DNA of 64,000 nucleotides from assembly GCA_964521715.1 (NCBI GenBank), contig CAZFSS010000001.1, forward strand, positions 124,001 to 188,000. The letters run 5' to 3'. Below are positions 41,296-48,785 of the stretch, one piece after another. Each line of letters opens with the position of its first letter. Positions within the stretch are counted from its first letter, which is position 1. This DNA comes from DAOVRD01 sp964521715. GTDB lineage: Bacteria > Planctomycetota > Brocadiia > SM23-32. The position numbers and the translations under genes are program-made. The notes beneath the pieces are model-generated. The model made no database searches and was not told where the DNA came from. It saw only the letters and a list, made by a program, of their open reading frames with translations.

Positions 41296-41547
41296 ATGGT
41301 TGTCGAGACCGGCGAGAGCGGGATGGGCATCTTCCAGACGGCCGGCTTCACAGGGGATCCCAAAGGCGTCAAGATCCGCTACAAGATGGTGCAGGGCGTG
41401 AAGCGGACGCATCTGGAGACGGCGGCCGATCGCGAGGGGGAAGCCAACCGGGGCCCCGGAGCTCAGCGGCGCATTCCGAAGTTGAGCTTCCGCCTCGTGC
41501 CCGAGGAGCCGGGGCCGCTCCTGTTCGGCCACCGGTTCCGGTACTGA
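41296..41547 (+). CDS. small hypothetical protein downstream of cusA
   Basis: 83 codons on the same strand, 74 bases after cusA, with mostly G/C third positions. No family recognised, no signal peptide, no metal-binding motif. The ribosome site is weak. It may be a small operon member or a gene fragment next to the decayed insertion sequence. Confidence 0.35.
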   Translation: MVVETGESGMGIFQTAGFTGDPKGVKIRYKMVQGVKRTHLETAADREGEANRGPGAQRRIPKLSFRLVPEEPGPLLFGHRFRY

Positions 41548-41639
41548 AACCGCGGGCTTGCAGGGCAGGGAACAGTCCTGGATCACGCTGGAGCCGCAGA
41601 GCTACAACTGTTCTTCTGGGAGCCCCACTGCAGATCCCG

Positions 41640-42450
41640 AGCCCGAGACAAGCACTTCGTCGGATCGGCCTCAGTCTGGACGGGCCCGTGCGGTTGGGCT
41701 ACTCGACCGAGCTGTGAACGTTGGAGCAGATCGCCGAGGCAGTCCGGCGTCTGTTCGGGGTGCGCTACCATCCCTCGCATGTCTGGGCCATTCTGCGCAA
41801 GTTGGGCTGGAGCTGCCAACGGCCGGCCACCAGGGCCAGGGAAAGGGATGAGCGAGCCGTGCAGAGGTGGCTGAAGGAGCGCTGGCCCCAGGTAAAAAAG
41901 GGGCGCACCGCAACAGGGCCATCATAGTGTTCCTGGACGAAAGCGGCTTCTCTGAGCGTCCCAGCGTCCGGCGCACATGGGCTCCAAGGGGAAAGGCACC
42001 TGTGCTGAGGCCCCCGTTCAACTGGAAGCGCCTTTCGACGCTCGTGCCCTGGCTGCCGGGCCGGGCGGCCGCAGGGCGCGGCTGTTTTTGTCGCCCAAAA
42101 GCGGCAATGTCAACAGCGAGATCGTCATCGAGTTTTTACGCAACCTCAGACGGCACATCCGGCGTAACGTCGTGCTCCTTAGGGACCGTCTGCCGGCGCA
42201 CCGCAGCAAAACCGTTGCGCAGTTCCTCCACTCGCAGCGTCGCTGGTTGAGCGTCGAGTATCTGCCCGCCTATGCGCCGGAGCTCAATCCGGTCGAGTTG
42301 GTCTGGGCGTATCTTTCGGCCACCGATCTGGCGAACTACGGCGCCGAGGGGCTCGACGATCTGGCCCGCACGGTGAAAAGGGGAATCCAGCGGTTGCGGC
42401 GCAAGCACAACAGCGGCAACCAGTTTCTGCGGCACTGCGGGCTGTTCTGA
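41640..42450 (+). pseudogene. decayed IS630-family transposase
   Basis: Three reading frames together spell an IS630-type transposase. Frame A has VRLGYSTEL, then a TGA (41715-41717) exactly where the family has the Trp of TELWT, then RRLFGVRYHPSHVWAILRKLGW. Near 41895 the frame shifts by -1 at an A6G4 run into IIVFLDESGFSERPS. A second shift near 42045 leads to LFLSPKSGNVNSEIVIEFL and AYAPELNPVELVW. The catalytic Asp, Asp and Glu are thus all still recognisable, but the gene is dead and its 5' part is truncated. Terminal repeats could not be identified. Confidence 0.8.
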
Positions 42451-42461
42451 TGCTTGTTACC

Positions 42462-43020
42462 TTAATACCAAAAGATCAATCGCTCCGGGGGACAGAGCCA
42501 TCGCCCGCAACCTGCGCGGTGAGGCGATAAAGGGCGCTTTGCCGCTTCCCCTTGCTTCCGGTCCTCCATCGCCAAGCTCGGCAACGCTTTCAGCGCGCCG
42601 GCCACGTCGAGGAAAGTCGGATCGGTGTACACGTTCATAGTAAGGTGGAGGGATGAGTGGCGCAGCCTACTCTGCCGAAGCAGTCCTTGGCTGCGAAGGC
42701 TGGATCGCCGCCTGCGCGGTGCGGGGCGCTCCGCCGTTCTTGCTCAGGCCTCCGCCCGCCGAAGCAGGCCATGACCTGGGAAGGAGGGCGGGTGCCGAAG
42801 GTGTGGCGTAGCGCGTGGAGGTCCACAGTGCGCCCGCGCTTGTCCTTCTTCGGTATGCGGGCCGCCTGGAGGTCGCGGCCGAAGGTCTTTATCATGTCGC
42901 GGGGGACAGCGAAGAGCGGCTCGTCATGCGGCAGCCGCAAGGGCACGGGCTTCCCGCTCAGCTGGTCCAGTTCTTGGCTACAGGCCAGCTTCTGCTCGCT
43001 CCAGTTGGACATCGGCGGCC
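42462..43020 (-). pseudogene. decayed tyrosine recombinase (integrase) with two short inserts
   Basis: Minus-strand fragments in order: LRLPHDEPLFAVP, FGRDLQAARIPKKDKRG, then the core VDLHALRHTFGT (the H-x-L-R box). Interrupted pieces LSKNGGAPRTAQAA and RHSSLHLTMNVYTDP follow, the latter with the catalytic Tyr in VYTDP, then FLDVAGALKALPSLAM. Between the pieces lie two inserts of about 40 bases that break the frame. The N-terminal part upstream of about 43020 is not recognisable. The element is a typical phage/ICE integrase relic on the strand opposite to the IS630 relic. Confidence 0.75.
42684..42810. repeat. two related ~40-base hairpin inserts inside the integrase relic
   Basis: Read on the minus strand, both inserts contain CTGCTTCGGC followed by a G-rich tail ending in AGGC, and each is bounded by a short inverted repeat (CCGCCC/GGGCGG in one, CAGCCT/AGGCTG in the other). 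They interrupt codons that are otherwise contiguous in the integrase family, so they look like small mobile or spreading palindromic units. Confidence 0.45.
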
Positions 43021-43063
43021 TGTTGACAGCCTCGGGCGAGTTGACGCAGGGCGGGTGGAGGGA

Positions 43064-43152
43064 TACATTGCGGCCGCCGAGGCAGGAGGGATCGGCTCGG
43101 CTGTCGGCAGTGACGGGTAGGCGGGGTCGTGCTACATTCCGTCCGCCGGCAG
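43064..43152 (+). repeat. imperfect direct repeat upstream of the DUF4838 gene
   Basis: TACATTGCGGCCGCCGAG at 43064-43081 and TACATTCCGTCCGCCGGC at 43133-43150 are similar, each followed by a short GGCAG- or AG-type tail. They lie between the integrase relic and the DUF4838 gene. They may be insertion debris or operator sites. Confidence 0.3.
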
Positions 43153-43331
43153 TGGCTGCCCGGGACGCCGATTGTCGACTGACGCTGCCAGGAGGAGCAG
43201 GTCCGCTGTGGGGGCGCGTCTTCGAGTGAGTCAAGGGACCTGCTGGCCATCAGGGCAACCGCTGCATGGCGGGGGAAAGGACCCGGATGCAGGCCATCGC
43301 GCTCTTGGAGCCTGGTCCAGGAGGACAAGCA

Positions 43332-45191
43332 ATGCTGTGGACTGCCGTGTTGGTCGGACTTCTGCTGACTACGGTGCTCGCCGCCAACCTGGCCGACGCA
43401 CGCGAAGGCGTTGACCTGCATGCCATGCAGGCGTGGGACATCGTGGTTGCGAGCGGTGCCAGCCCCAGCGAAGTCTACGCCGGGGAGGAGTTTCGCGACC
43501 ACTTCGGTCGTGCGACAGGCATCCGGCTGCCCTTGACGGGCTCTGCCCAGGGCCCTGCGGGGCACGTGCTGATCGGGCCTGGGGCCGCCGGTAGGGACCC
43601 GGCCGCATTCGGCCCGGAGGACCTCTTCATTTCGGTCGACAAGGGGCGCATCGCCATTTGCGGCGGGCGGCCGCGTGGGACGCTCTATGGCGTCTACACG
43701 TTTCTGGAAGACTACCTGGGCGTGCGGTTTCTCACTGCGGACCATACGCACGTGCCACTGCTGGCTGGCCCGCGCACTGTCGTGCCGCTTCAGCGCACAT
43801 ACAGGCCGCCGCTGTCGTTCCGTTGGCCGTACTTCGGCGAGAACGTCATTGCGCCCGGCTTTTCCACGCGGCTGCGCATCAATACCATCACGGACGACCC
43901 GCGCTTGGGCGGCAGGACGCCGATGGGCCTCATCAGCCACACGTTCCACCGCCACCTGCCCTCAAGCGTCTACGGCACTGACCACCCCGACTACTACGCG
44001 CTGCACTCTGGTCGCCGGTTGGCCCCCTTCCATAACGACTTCGCCACCACCCAGCCTTGCCTCGCGAACCCGGATGTGTTGCGCATCGTCACGCAGAAGG
44101 TGCTCGCGGAGATCGAGGCCAATCCGACCCGGAGCAACGTATCGGTCAGCCAGAACGACAACGTGAAGCACTGCCAGTGCGACGCCTGTCGGGCCATTGA
44201 TGAGCGCGAGGGCAGCGCAATGGGGTCGGTGTTGACATTTGTGAACGCCGTGGCGGACGAGGTGGCGAAGCATCATCCGGATGTGAAGGTCGGCACGCTG
44301 GCCTATCAGCGCACGCGCAGGCCGCCGAAGCTGACCCGCCCGCGCCCCAATGTGCAGGTTCAGCTCTGCAGCATAGAGTGCTGCATGATGCATTCCATCG
44401 ACGACCCCGCGTGCCCGCTCAACGTCGAGTTCTGCCGCGACCTGGCCGCGTGGGGCCAGGTCTGCGATGACGTGCGCGTCTGGAACTACGACACGAACTT
44501 CGCCGACTACCTGCTGCCGTGTCCCAACTTGCGGGTGATAGAGCCGAACGTGCGCTACTTCGTGCAGAACAGAGTCCGGGGAGTGTTCCTCCAGGTTGCT
44601 GGCAACGAGCAATGGGCTCGGTCGACACCGTGGGAGGCAAGCGCCATCGCCAGCCCCGAGGGCAGCGTGCGTGGAGCAGAGCTCTGCGACCTGCGCAACT
44701 ATGTCATCGCCAATCTGCTGTGGGACCCGTCGCGTAGCGGTCGGGAGCTGATGGACGAGTTCCTGGATCTCCACTACGCCGAGGCTGCGCCGCCCATTCG
44801 CCGCTTCATCGAGCTTGTGCATGACAACGCCGAAGCGAAGGGACTGCACCGCAATTGCTTCGGCCGAGCGGCCGACTACGGGATCGACGAGCGCGTGGCC
44901 AGTGCAGGACTGGACGCCTACGCGGAGGCGCTGACGCTCGCGAAGAGCAGCGTGGTGCGCACGCGTGTTGAGAAGGCGTCCATGGCCGCCGTGCGGGCTG
45001 CTCTGGAGCCCGTCTGGCATGCCGAAAGGTCTGAGGACGTTGACCCGGGTCTGGCCGCACGCATGCGGCCCCTGGCACGCCGCCTCTTCGGGCTGTGCAG
45101 TCAGCACGGGGTCACGTACGCTTCGCTGAACGACACGATCGAGGACGTGCGCCGCAGGCTCGAGGCCACGCTGGGCCTGAGGGATGCGTAG
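43332..45191 (+). CDS. secreted DUF4838-domain protein (GH67 N-terminal-like)
   Basis: 619 residues from the ATG at 43332, supported by AGGAGG at 43319-43324 and by an ideal signal peptide at residues 1-23. The N-terminal part (FRDHFGRATGIRLPL, ILIGPG-like, RGTLYGVYTFLEDYLGVRFLT) resembles the alpha-glucuronidase GH67 N-terminal domain. The central DUF4838 domain carries SVSQNDNVKHCQCDAC and SVLTFVNAVADEVAKHHPDVKVGTLAYQ. The C-terminal part is helical. Proteins of this kind are common in planctomycete-like polysaccharide degraders and are thought to be glycosidases, but activity is unproven. Confidence 0.88.
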   Translation: MLWTAVLVGLLLTTVLAANLADAREGVDLHAMQAWDIVVASGASPSEVYAGEEFRDHFGRATGIRLPLTGSAQGPAGHVLIGPGAAGRDPAAFGPEDLFISVDKGRIAICGGRPRGTLYGVYTFLEDYLGVRFLTADHTHVPLLAGPRTVVPLQRTYRPPLSFRWPYFGENVIAPGFSTRLRINTITDDPRLGGRTPMGLISHTFHRHLPSSVYGTDHPDYYALHSGRRLAPFHNDFATTQPCLANPDVLRIVTQKVLAEIEANPTRSNVSVSQNDNVKHCQCDACRAIDEREGSAMGSVLTFVNAVADEVAKHHPDVKVGTLAYQRTRRPPKLTRPRPNVQVQLCSIECCMMHSIDDPACPLNVEFCRDLAAWGQVCDDVRVWNYDTNFADYLLPCPNLRVIEPNVRYFVQNRVRGVFLQVAGNEQWARSTPWEASAIASPEGSVRGAELCDLRNYVIANLLWDPSRSGRELMDEFLDLHYAEAAPPIRRFIELVHDNAEAKGLHRNCFGRAADYGIDERVASAGLDAYAEALTLAKSSVVRTRVEKASMAAVRAALEPVWHAERSEDVDPGLAARMRPLARRLFGLCSQHGVTYASLNDTIEDVRRRLEATLGLRDA

Positions 45192-45545
45192 CCTTGTGCT
45201 GAAAGGCCGGTCGGGGGGCCACGCTCCTGCCAGAAAGCCACTCAACGGGGCAGACGGTCGTCGGTCTCTCCATCACGAACAACGGGGAGATCCGGCGCAG
45301 CGGTCCGCCAGCGGCTATCCATGCACCACGTCGCTTCCTGAGACGCCTCTTGGTGGCCTTGTGCTCTGTAACTTGTTCCTGGTTTACCACTTGTGTGACG
45401 TCGGCCAGTTGACTCCCAGACGGCACGCGGGTTGCTCTCTCACTCCGGATGGACGCTACTGAAAGGGTCGGTCCCGGTTGGAGCCGGAGCTAGGCCCTCT
45501 ATGACCGATCTGTGTTCGCCGAATCCTTAGAGTGGGAGGAATGCA
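45192..45545. other. intergenic region without recognisable gene
   Basis: About 350 bases. Short frames on both strands (for example 45184-45462 plus and 45112-45426 minus) show no signal or family motif. No promoter or terminator stands out. Confidence 0.45.
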
Positions 45546-46004
45546 ATGAGACGCTCGTCCTGGCTGCTCGCGGGGGTCTTGCTATGCCTGTTGGCCGTGC
45601 CGGTGCTGGCCCTGCAGGCTCCGGAGAACTTCATCGCAGAAGCCACGTGGGACAACGTGTATTTCACCTGGGACGCAGTGAAGGGTGCGGATCATTACGC
45701 TGTCGACATCTGGGCAACCGTCGTGTTGTCGCCCGATGGCCTCTCCCTCGCTGTAGCTGACGTCGAGCTCAGCTATGCGACCGCCGGTCGAGCTCACGGC
45801 GGGCAGGTGGCTGACCCGTGCCTGACGGTGCTCACCTACACGCTCCTGGAGGACATCGCCGATCAGCTAGGGGTGCCCGTTGGCCTCATAGTGACCGTCG
45901 ACGGCACGGCCAGGGTGAAGGCACTCACTCCGGGGAAGGGGAAGGACAGGTACTCTGAGCCGGCCTATTTCTACTGGCCCCCGGATTCGGGCGTTGTGGA
46001 TTGA
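45546..46004 (+). CDS. small secreted protein, possibly fibronectin type III-like
   Basis: 152 residues. The first 22 residues form a clear signal peptide (SSWLLAGVLLCLLAVPVLA). APENFIAEATWDNVYFTWDAVKGADHYAVDIW then follows the beginning of an FN3 fold, including the Trp-x-x-V and Y-x-V-x-I strands. The later part does not look like a full second domain. GGGAGGA just upstream supports the ATG at 45546. A strong hairpin follows the stop. It may be an extracellular or periplasmic binding module. Function unknown. Confidence 0.7.
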   Translation: MRRSSWLLAGVLLCLLAVPVLALQAPENFIAEATWDNVYFTWDAVKGADHYAVDIWATVVLSPDGLSLAVADVELSYATAGRAHGGQVADPCLTVLTYTLLEDIADQLGVPVGLIVTVDGTARVKALTPGKGKDRYSEPAYFYWPPDSGVVD

Positions 46005-46012
46005 CAAGACAC

Positions 46013-46041
46013 ACGGGGGCCGGCTCCCGGTCGGCCCCCGT
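46013..46041 (+). terminator. hairpin after the FN3-like gene
   Basis: A perfect 10-base stem (46013-46022 with 46032-46041) with a 9-base loop, 9 bases after the stop codon. It has no T tract, so it may act as a terminator by stem stability or as an mRNA 3' protector. Confidence 0.55.
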
Positions 46042-46160
46042 TCCCTCACTCTGACGTGGGTCGCGCGCTGTGCTCTTCTCTTCCCACACCTCCACCCGCA
46101 CCGGCTGTGCTTTCAACGACCTTCGCCACAGGCATCCCGTTAGGCACGCCTGCAACCCAC

Positions 46161-46280
46161 TCAGAGCACGCTCTCGTCAAGATCGAGGCCCAGCGCCTCA
46201 TACTTGCTCCGACGAGACTGCTTGTCCGTCCGGAGGATGTCTTCGGCGATCTCGAGCGCCTTCGCAGCCAGCGCAAGAAT
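46161..46280 (-). pseudogene. possible 3' fragment of a decayed gene
   Basis: The minus strand encodes ALAAKALEIAEDILR, then TDKQSRRSKYEALGLDLDE and a stop, with G/C-rich third positions. Upstream the frame runs into AT-richer, purine-rich sequence without protein character. It looks like a gene end with no gene start. Family not recognised. Confidence 0.25.
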
Positions 46281-46495
46281 GGTAGAGCACGAGAAAGGGG
46301 AAAGTAGAGAAGAGAGCAGAAGGCCAAACGGCCTACGACGGCCACACTCCTTGCAGATGCCGACAGGCGCTCTCTCCTGCCGTCTCCTATCTACCCTCTG
46401 CTTTCTGCCTTGGGGAAGTGCCAACGGCCTTCGCCTTCGAGAAACTCCTTGCGTGCCAGTAGGCCGTTGGCTTCACGGTTGCCTGAGGGGGGGCT
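46281..46495. other. purine-rich gap without gene
   Basis: Local composition is unlike the neighbours, with runs such as GAGAAAGGGGAAAG. Nothing coding is seen between the fragment and the VIT-like gene. Confidence 0.3.
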
Positions 46496-46978
46496 TCACG
46501 CGCCAATCCGTCCGACCAGGTCTCCGACCCAGTGCGTGATGGCGACGACCACGATGGCGATCAGGAGGTGTTCGCCAACCACCTTCAAGGGCCGCTCGCC
46601 TTGGGTCGTCGCCATGATGTAGCTGAGGACGGCCAGGATGGAAAGCCCCCAGGCCACGCTTACGACGATAGCCGCGGAAAGGGGCAGCAGAAGCACGGGC
46701 ACGACGAAGGTCATGGCGAAGAGGAGCTTCGCCGCGAACGTTACTAGCGTGGCTCCCCAGATCTCCCTGGGCGTGTGGGCATTCTCCGACTCCTCTGACA
46801 CGTGAATCCCCAGCGCATCGGAAAACGCGTCCGCGATGGCAATCGTCAGGATTCCTCCCAGCACAACGATCCTGGAATGCGTGCCTGAGTGCAGGCCGAC
46901 CATGAGACCCAGCGTAGTGATCACCGCCGACGTCAGCCCGAACGAAACGCCTGTGCGGAGTTGCTCTCTCACTTCCAT
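46496..46978 (-). CDS. VIT1/CCC1-like small membrane protein
   Basis: 160 residues with about four or five membrane helices. The opening FGLTSAVITTLGLMVGLHSGTHS, then GGILTIAIADAFSDALGIHVSEESE, resembles the vacuolar iron transporter (VIT1/CCC1) repeat, where a similar G-L-V-T-T-L-G pattern precedes SMGxGxYLSxKSE. The full family has about 230 residues; this one is shorter, and the metal-binding glutamates cannot be fully mapped. A membrane metal transporter role is plausible but not proven. AAAGAGG precedes the ATG; one further GTG codon upstream is possible. Confidence 0.6.
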   Translation of the reverse strand: MEVREQLRTGVSFGLTSAVITTLGLMVGLHSGTHSRIVVLGGILTIAIADAFSDALGIHVSEESENAHTPREIWGATLVTFAAKLLFAMTFVVPVLLLPLSAAIVVSVAWGLSILAVLSYIMATTQGERPLKVVGEHLLIAIVVVAITHWVGDLVGRIGA

Positions 46979-47560
46979 CACCTCTTTGGCCCCCGGCGCT
47001 GAACGCAGCCTGCTCCAGGCGTTCAGCCCGGCCGGTCGGTTTCCGTCTGCCGCCAGTCCTCGGAAGACGGAACACGGCCCGTGCTTGAAGAGGAGGGCTC
47101 CATCCCGCGGCCTATACGATTGGGACCGCTAATGAAGCGCGGCTGCTTGCGGTGACGGCGTGCGCCCTCCCGCAACGTGAAAGGGGATTCGCGAGAAGCG
47201 CTGCCGGGTGTCCTCCGCGGCGGGAGTGAACTATGACGGGCACACGGCACGCCGCCGGGCTCCTCCGTAGAATGATACTCGGCGCTGCCGATGGGTTCAA
47301 GCGCCTAGCGAGCAGGCAATCCCCGCGGCCGGCCTGAATGGCGTCGGTACCCCATCCTGTCGCCGTTTTCTCTTTGCGCCCGGTCGAAGGTGCGCATGTC
47401 GGCGCCCTGAAACGCAACACTCCACCTCTCAACAGCCTGCCGGCACGGCTCTGAACAGCTCATCCCGCTGCACCCCTACCTCATACTGCGATCTCTGACC
47501 AGCTGTGCGCTCTCAGGCGCCGCATTCCTGCCCTTCCCAGTGCCCTCACGAATAATGTGG
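46979..47560. other. long gap without recognisable gene
   Basis: About 580 bases upstream of the VIT-like gene. Only unsupported short frames (such as 47023-47250 and 47112-47432 on the minus strand) are present. Composition suggests decayed sequence. No promoter match of the quality seen elsewhere. Confidence 0.4.
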
Positions 47561-47656
47561 GCTAAGCCCCTGGGGCAACAGCCTTTCAACCCGTAGGCTC
47601 AGGGTTGGCGTCGAGGCGCCACGCCGCCTCCGGCTCGATCCTCACCGCCCTCACCA
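47561..47656 (+). pseudogene. degenerate tRNA-Lys-like sequence
   Basis: Part of this stretch aligns with the intact tRNA-Lys at 33368-33444. GGGGCAACAGCCTTTCAACC, then CGTAGGCTCAGGGTT, matches the D-arm end, anticodon arm and variable loop with several changes. After an extra 31 or so bases, TCGATCCTCACCGCCCTC then ACCACC matches the T arm and the 3' acceptor end, including the exact 12-base GCCCTCACCACC. It cannot fold as a normal tRNA. It looks like a decayed copy of the tRNA end, as left by an integrated element. Confidence 0.5.
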
Positions 47657-47818
47657 CCTGACCTGTTCTTGATGAGCACGCCAGGGCTCATTCGATTCCT
47701 GCTCTCCGATGCTGTCAGGACCCCTCCGGGGCGGAGCTGGAGTGGCATCTGCTCCGGCGGGGAAATGGGCAGGGCTGTCCGCCGCTACGGGTGGCAAGAC
47801 CGGACCGTCAAGACGTGC
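47657..47818. other. intergenic gap without gene
   Basis: About 160 bases between the tRNA-like relic and the end of the leftward hypothetical gene. I see no coding or regulatory signal. Confidence 0.3.
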
Positions 47819-48631
47819 TCACTCCCTTACTTCCGCCCATCCGCCGGGCACGATTGCCTCAAAGTGACTCAGGAGGTCCTCGTGGTCTCCCTCGCAGAAC
47901 ACGAGAACCGCCTCCTGATCCCGTCTCTCGCCAGGCTGGAGGGACTCTATCGGAAACGGCCCGCTGTGGATGCAACGGAGAATGCTATCGTTGTTGTTGA
48001 AGAGGCTCCTGTAGTTCCTGCACGCGATGCCCACGGAGCCTTTCCCCCCGAACATCTCCGCGATCATCAACGGATGACACGCCTGCTCGGGCATCGTCGC
48101 GGAGGGAAAGCCTTTCGACGGTATCACCGTCCGCTCGGTGCGTATCCCTTCTCTGAGGAAGGAGACCCGACGCGGATCGGGAGACTCGGCCCGGGGCACG
48201 GTATCCGTCGTCCTCCACTGTCCGTCGAGGCATGCCCATATGCGCTCGCCGCGGATAGATATGAACTGGGGCGCGTTGACGAGATGAAAACACGTCTGGC
48301 TGTTCAGGCCCGCGATTGCGTCGCTCGATGTGTTCTCAAAGGAATGCGTGTACCAGATGCGCGAGTTCTCCGGGTCGGCGTCCAGCGTTGACAGCAGTTG
48401 GACCCCTTCCAGGGACTTGGACCATCGGAGCGTGTCACCGGTCCTCTGCCAGGACTGATGGGCGTTGCCTTGCCAGTTGCACCAGATGATCTCGTCTCCC
48501 CTGTAGACGGTCTCCGGCAGCCAGAGGCCGAACTCGTTCCCCGGCCAGCACTCGACTTCGATGGTCAGAACCGTGCAACCTCTGGGACGATGCAGGTCGT
48601 ATGCCCTGTCCGCGACACCGATCTGGAACAC
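47819..48631 (-). CDS. hypothetical beta-rich protein
   Basis: 270 residues from the GTG at 48631, chosen because GGAGGAGG precedes it by six bases. The longer frame to 48694 has no signal. The protein is rich in Trp and short beta-like strands (WPGNEFGLWLPE, IIWCNWQGN, RIWYTHSFEN) with a mid-region GLNSQTCFHLVNAPQF and ERIWACLDGQWRTT. It resembles large unassigned families often found in planctomycete-like genomes next to glycoside hydrolases. No signal peptide. No function can be given. Confidence 0.6.
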   Translation of the reverse strand: MFQIGVADRAYDLHRPRGCTVLTIEVECWPGNEFGLWLPETVYRGDEIIWCNWQGNAHQSWQRTGDTLRWSKSLEGVQLLSTLDADPENSRIWYTHSFENTSSDAIAGLNSQTCFHLVNAPQFISIRGERIWACLDGQWRTTDTVPRAESPDPRRVSFLREGIRTERTVIPSKGFPSATMPEQACHPLMIAEMFGGKGSVGIACRNYRSLFNNNDSILRCIHSGPFPIESLQPGERRDQEAVLVFCEGDHEDLLSHFEAIVPGGWAEVRE

Positions 48632-48785
48632 CGCAGACCTCCTCCCCCGTACATACGGGGCTAACGCGGCATTGCCCATATGGCGCCGTGCCAAAGGACA
48701 TGATGCCTATCCGTTCGGATGACCTGTGCCCGGCTGTGACGCCAGTTGCCCGTACGGCGAACTGGGTCGTCAGACACCGAACCCT

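Noticed and set aside
43105..43140. A TGACG/TACATT pair as a promoter for the DUF4838 gene
   Set aside because: The -35 match is poor, the site lies within an imperfect repeat, and it is almost 200 bases from the start codon.
45219..45400. A plus-strand stretch with protein-like residues (GQTVVGLSITNNGEI)
   Set aside because: It has no start codon with a ribosome site and no family match, and the frame degrades quickly. It could be a fragment but cannot be supported.
47669..48391. A 240-codon plus-strand frame opposite the hypothetical protein
   Set aside because: The minus-strand gene has a strong ribosome site and protein-like composition; this frame does not.
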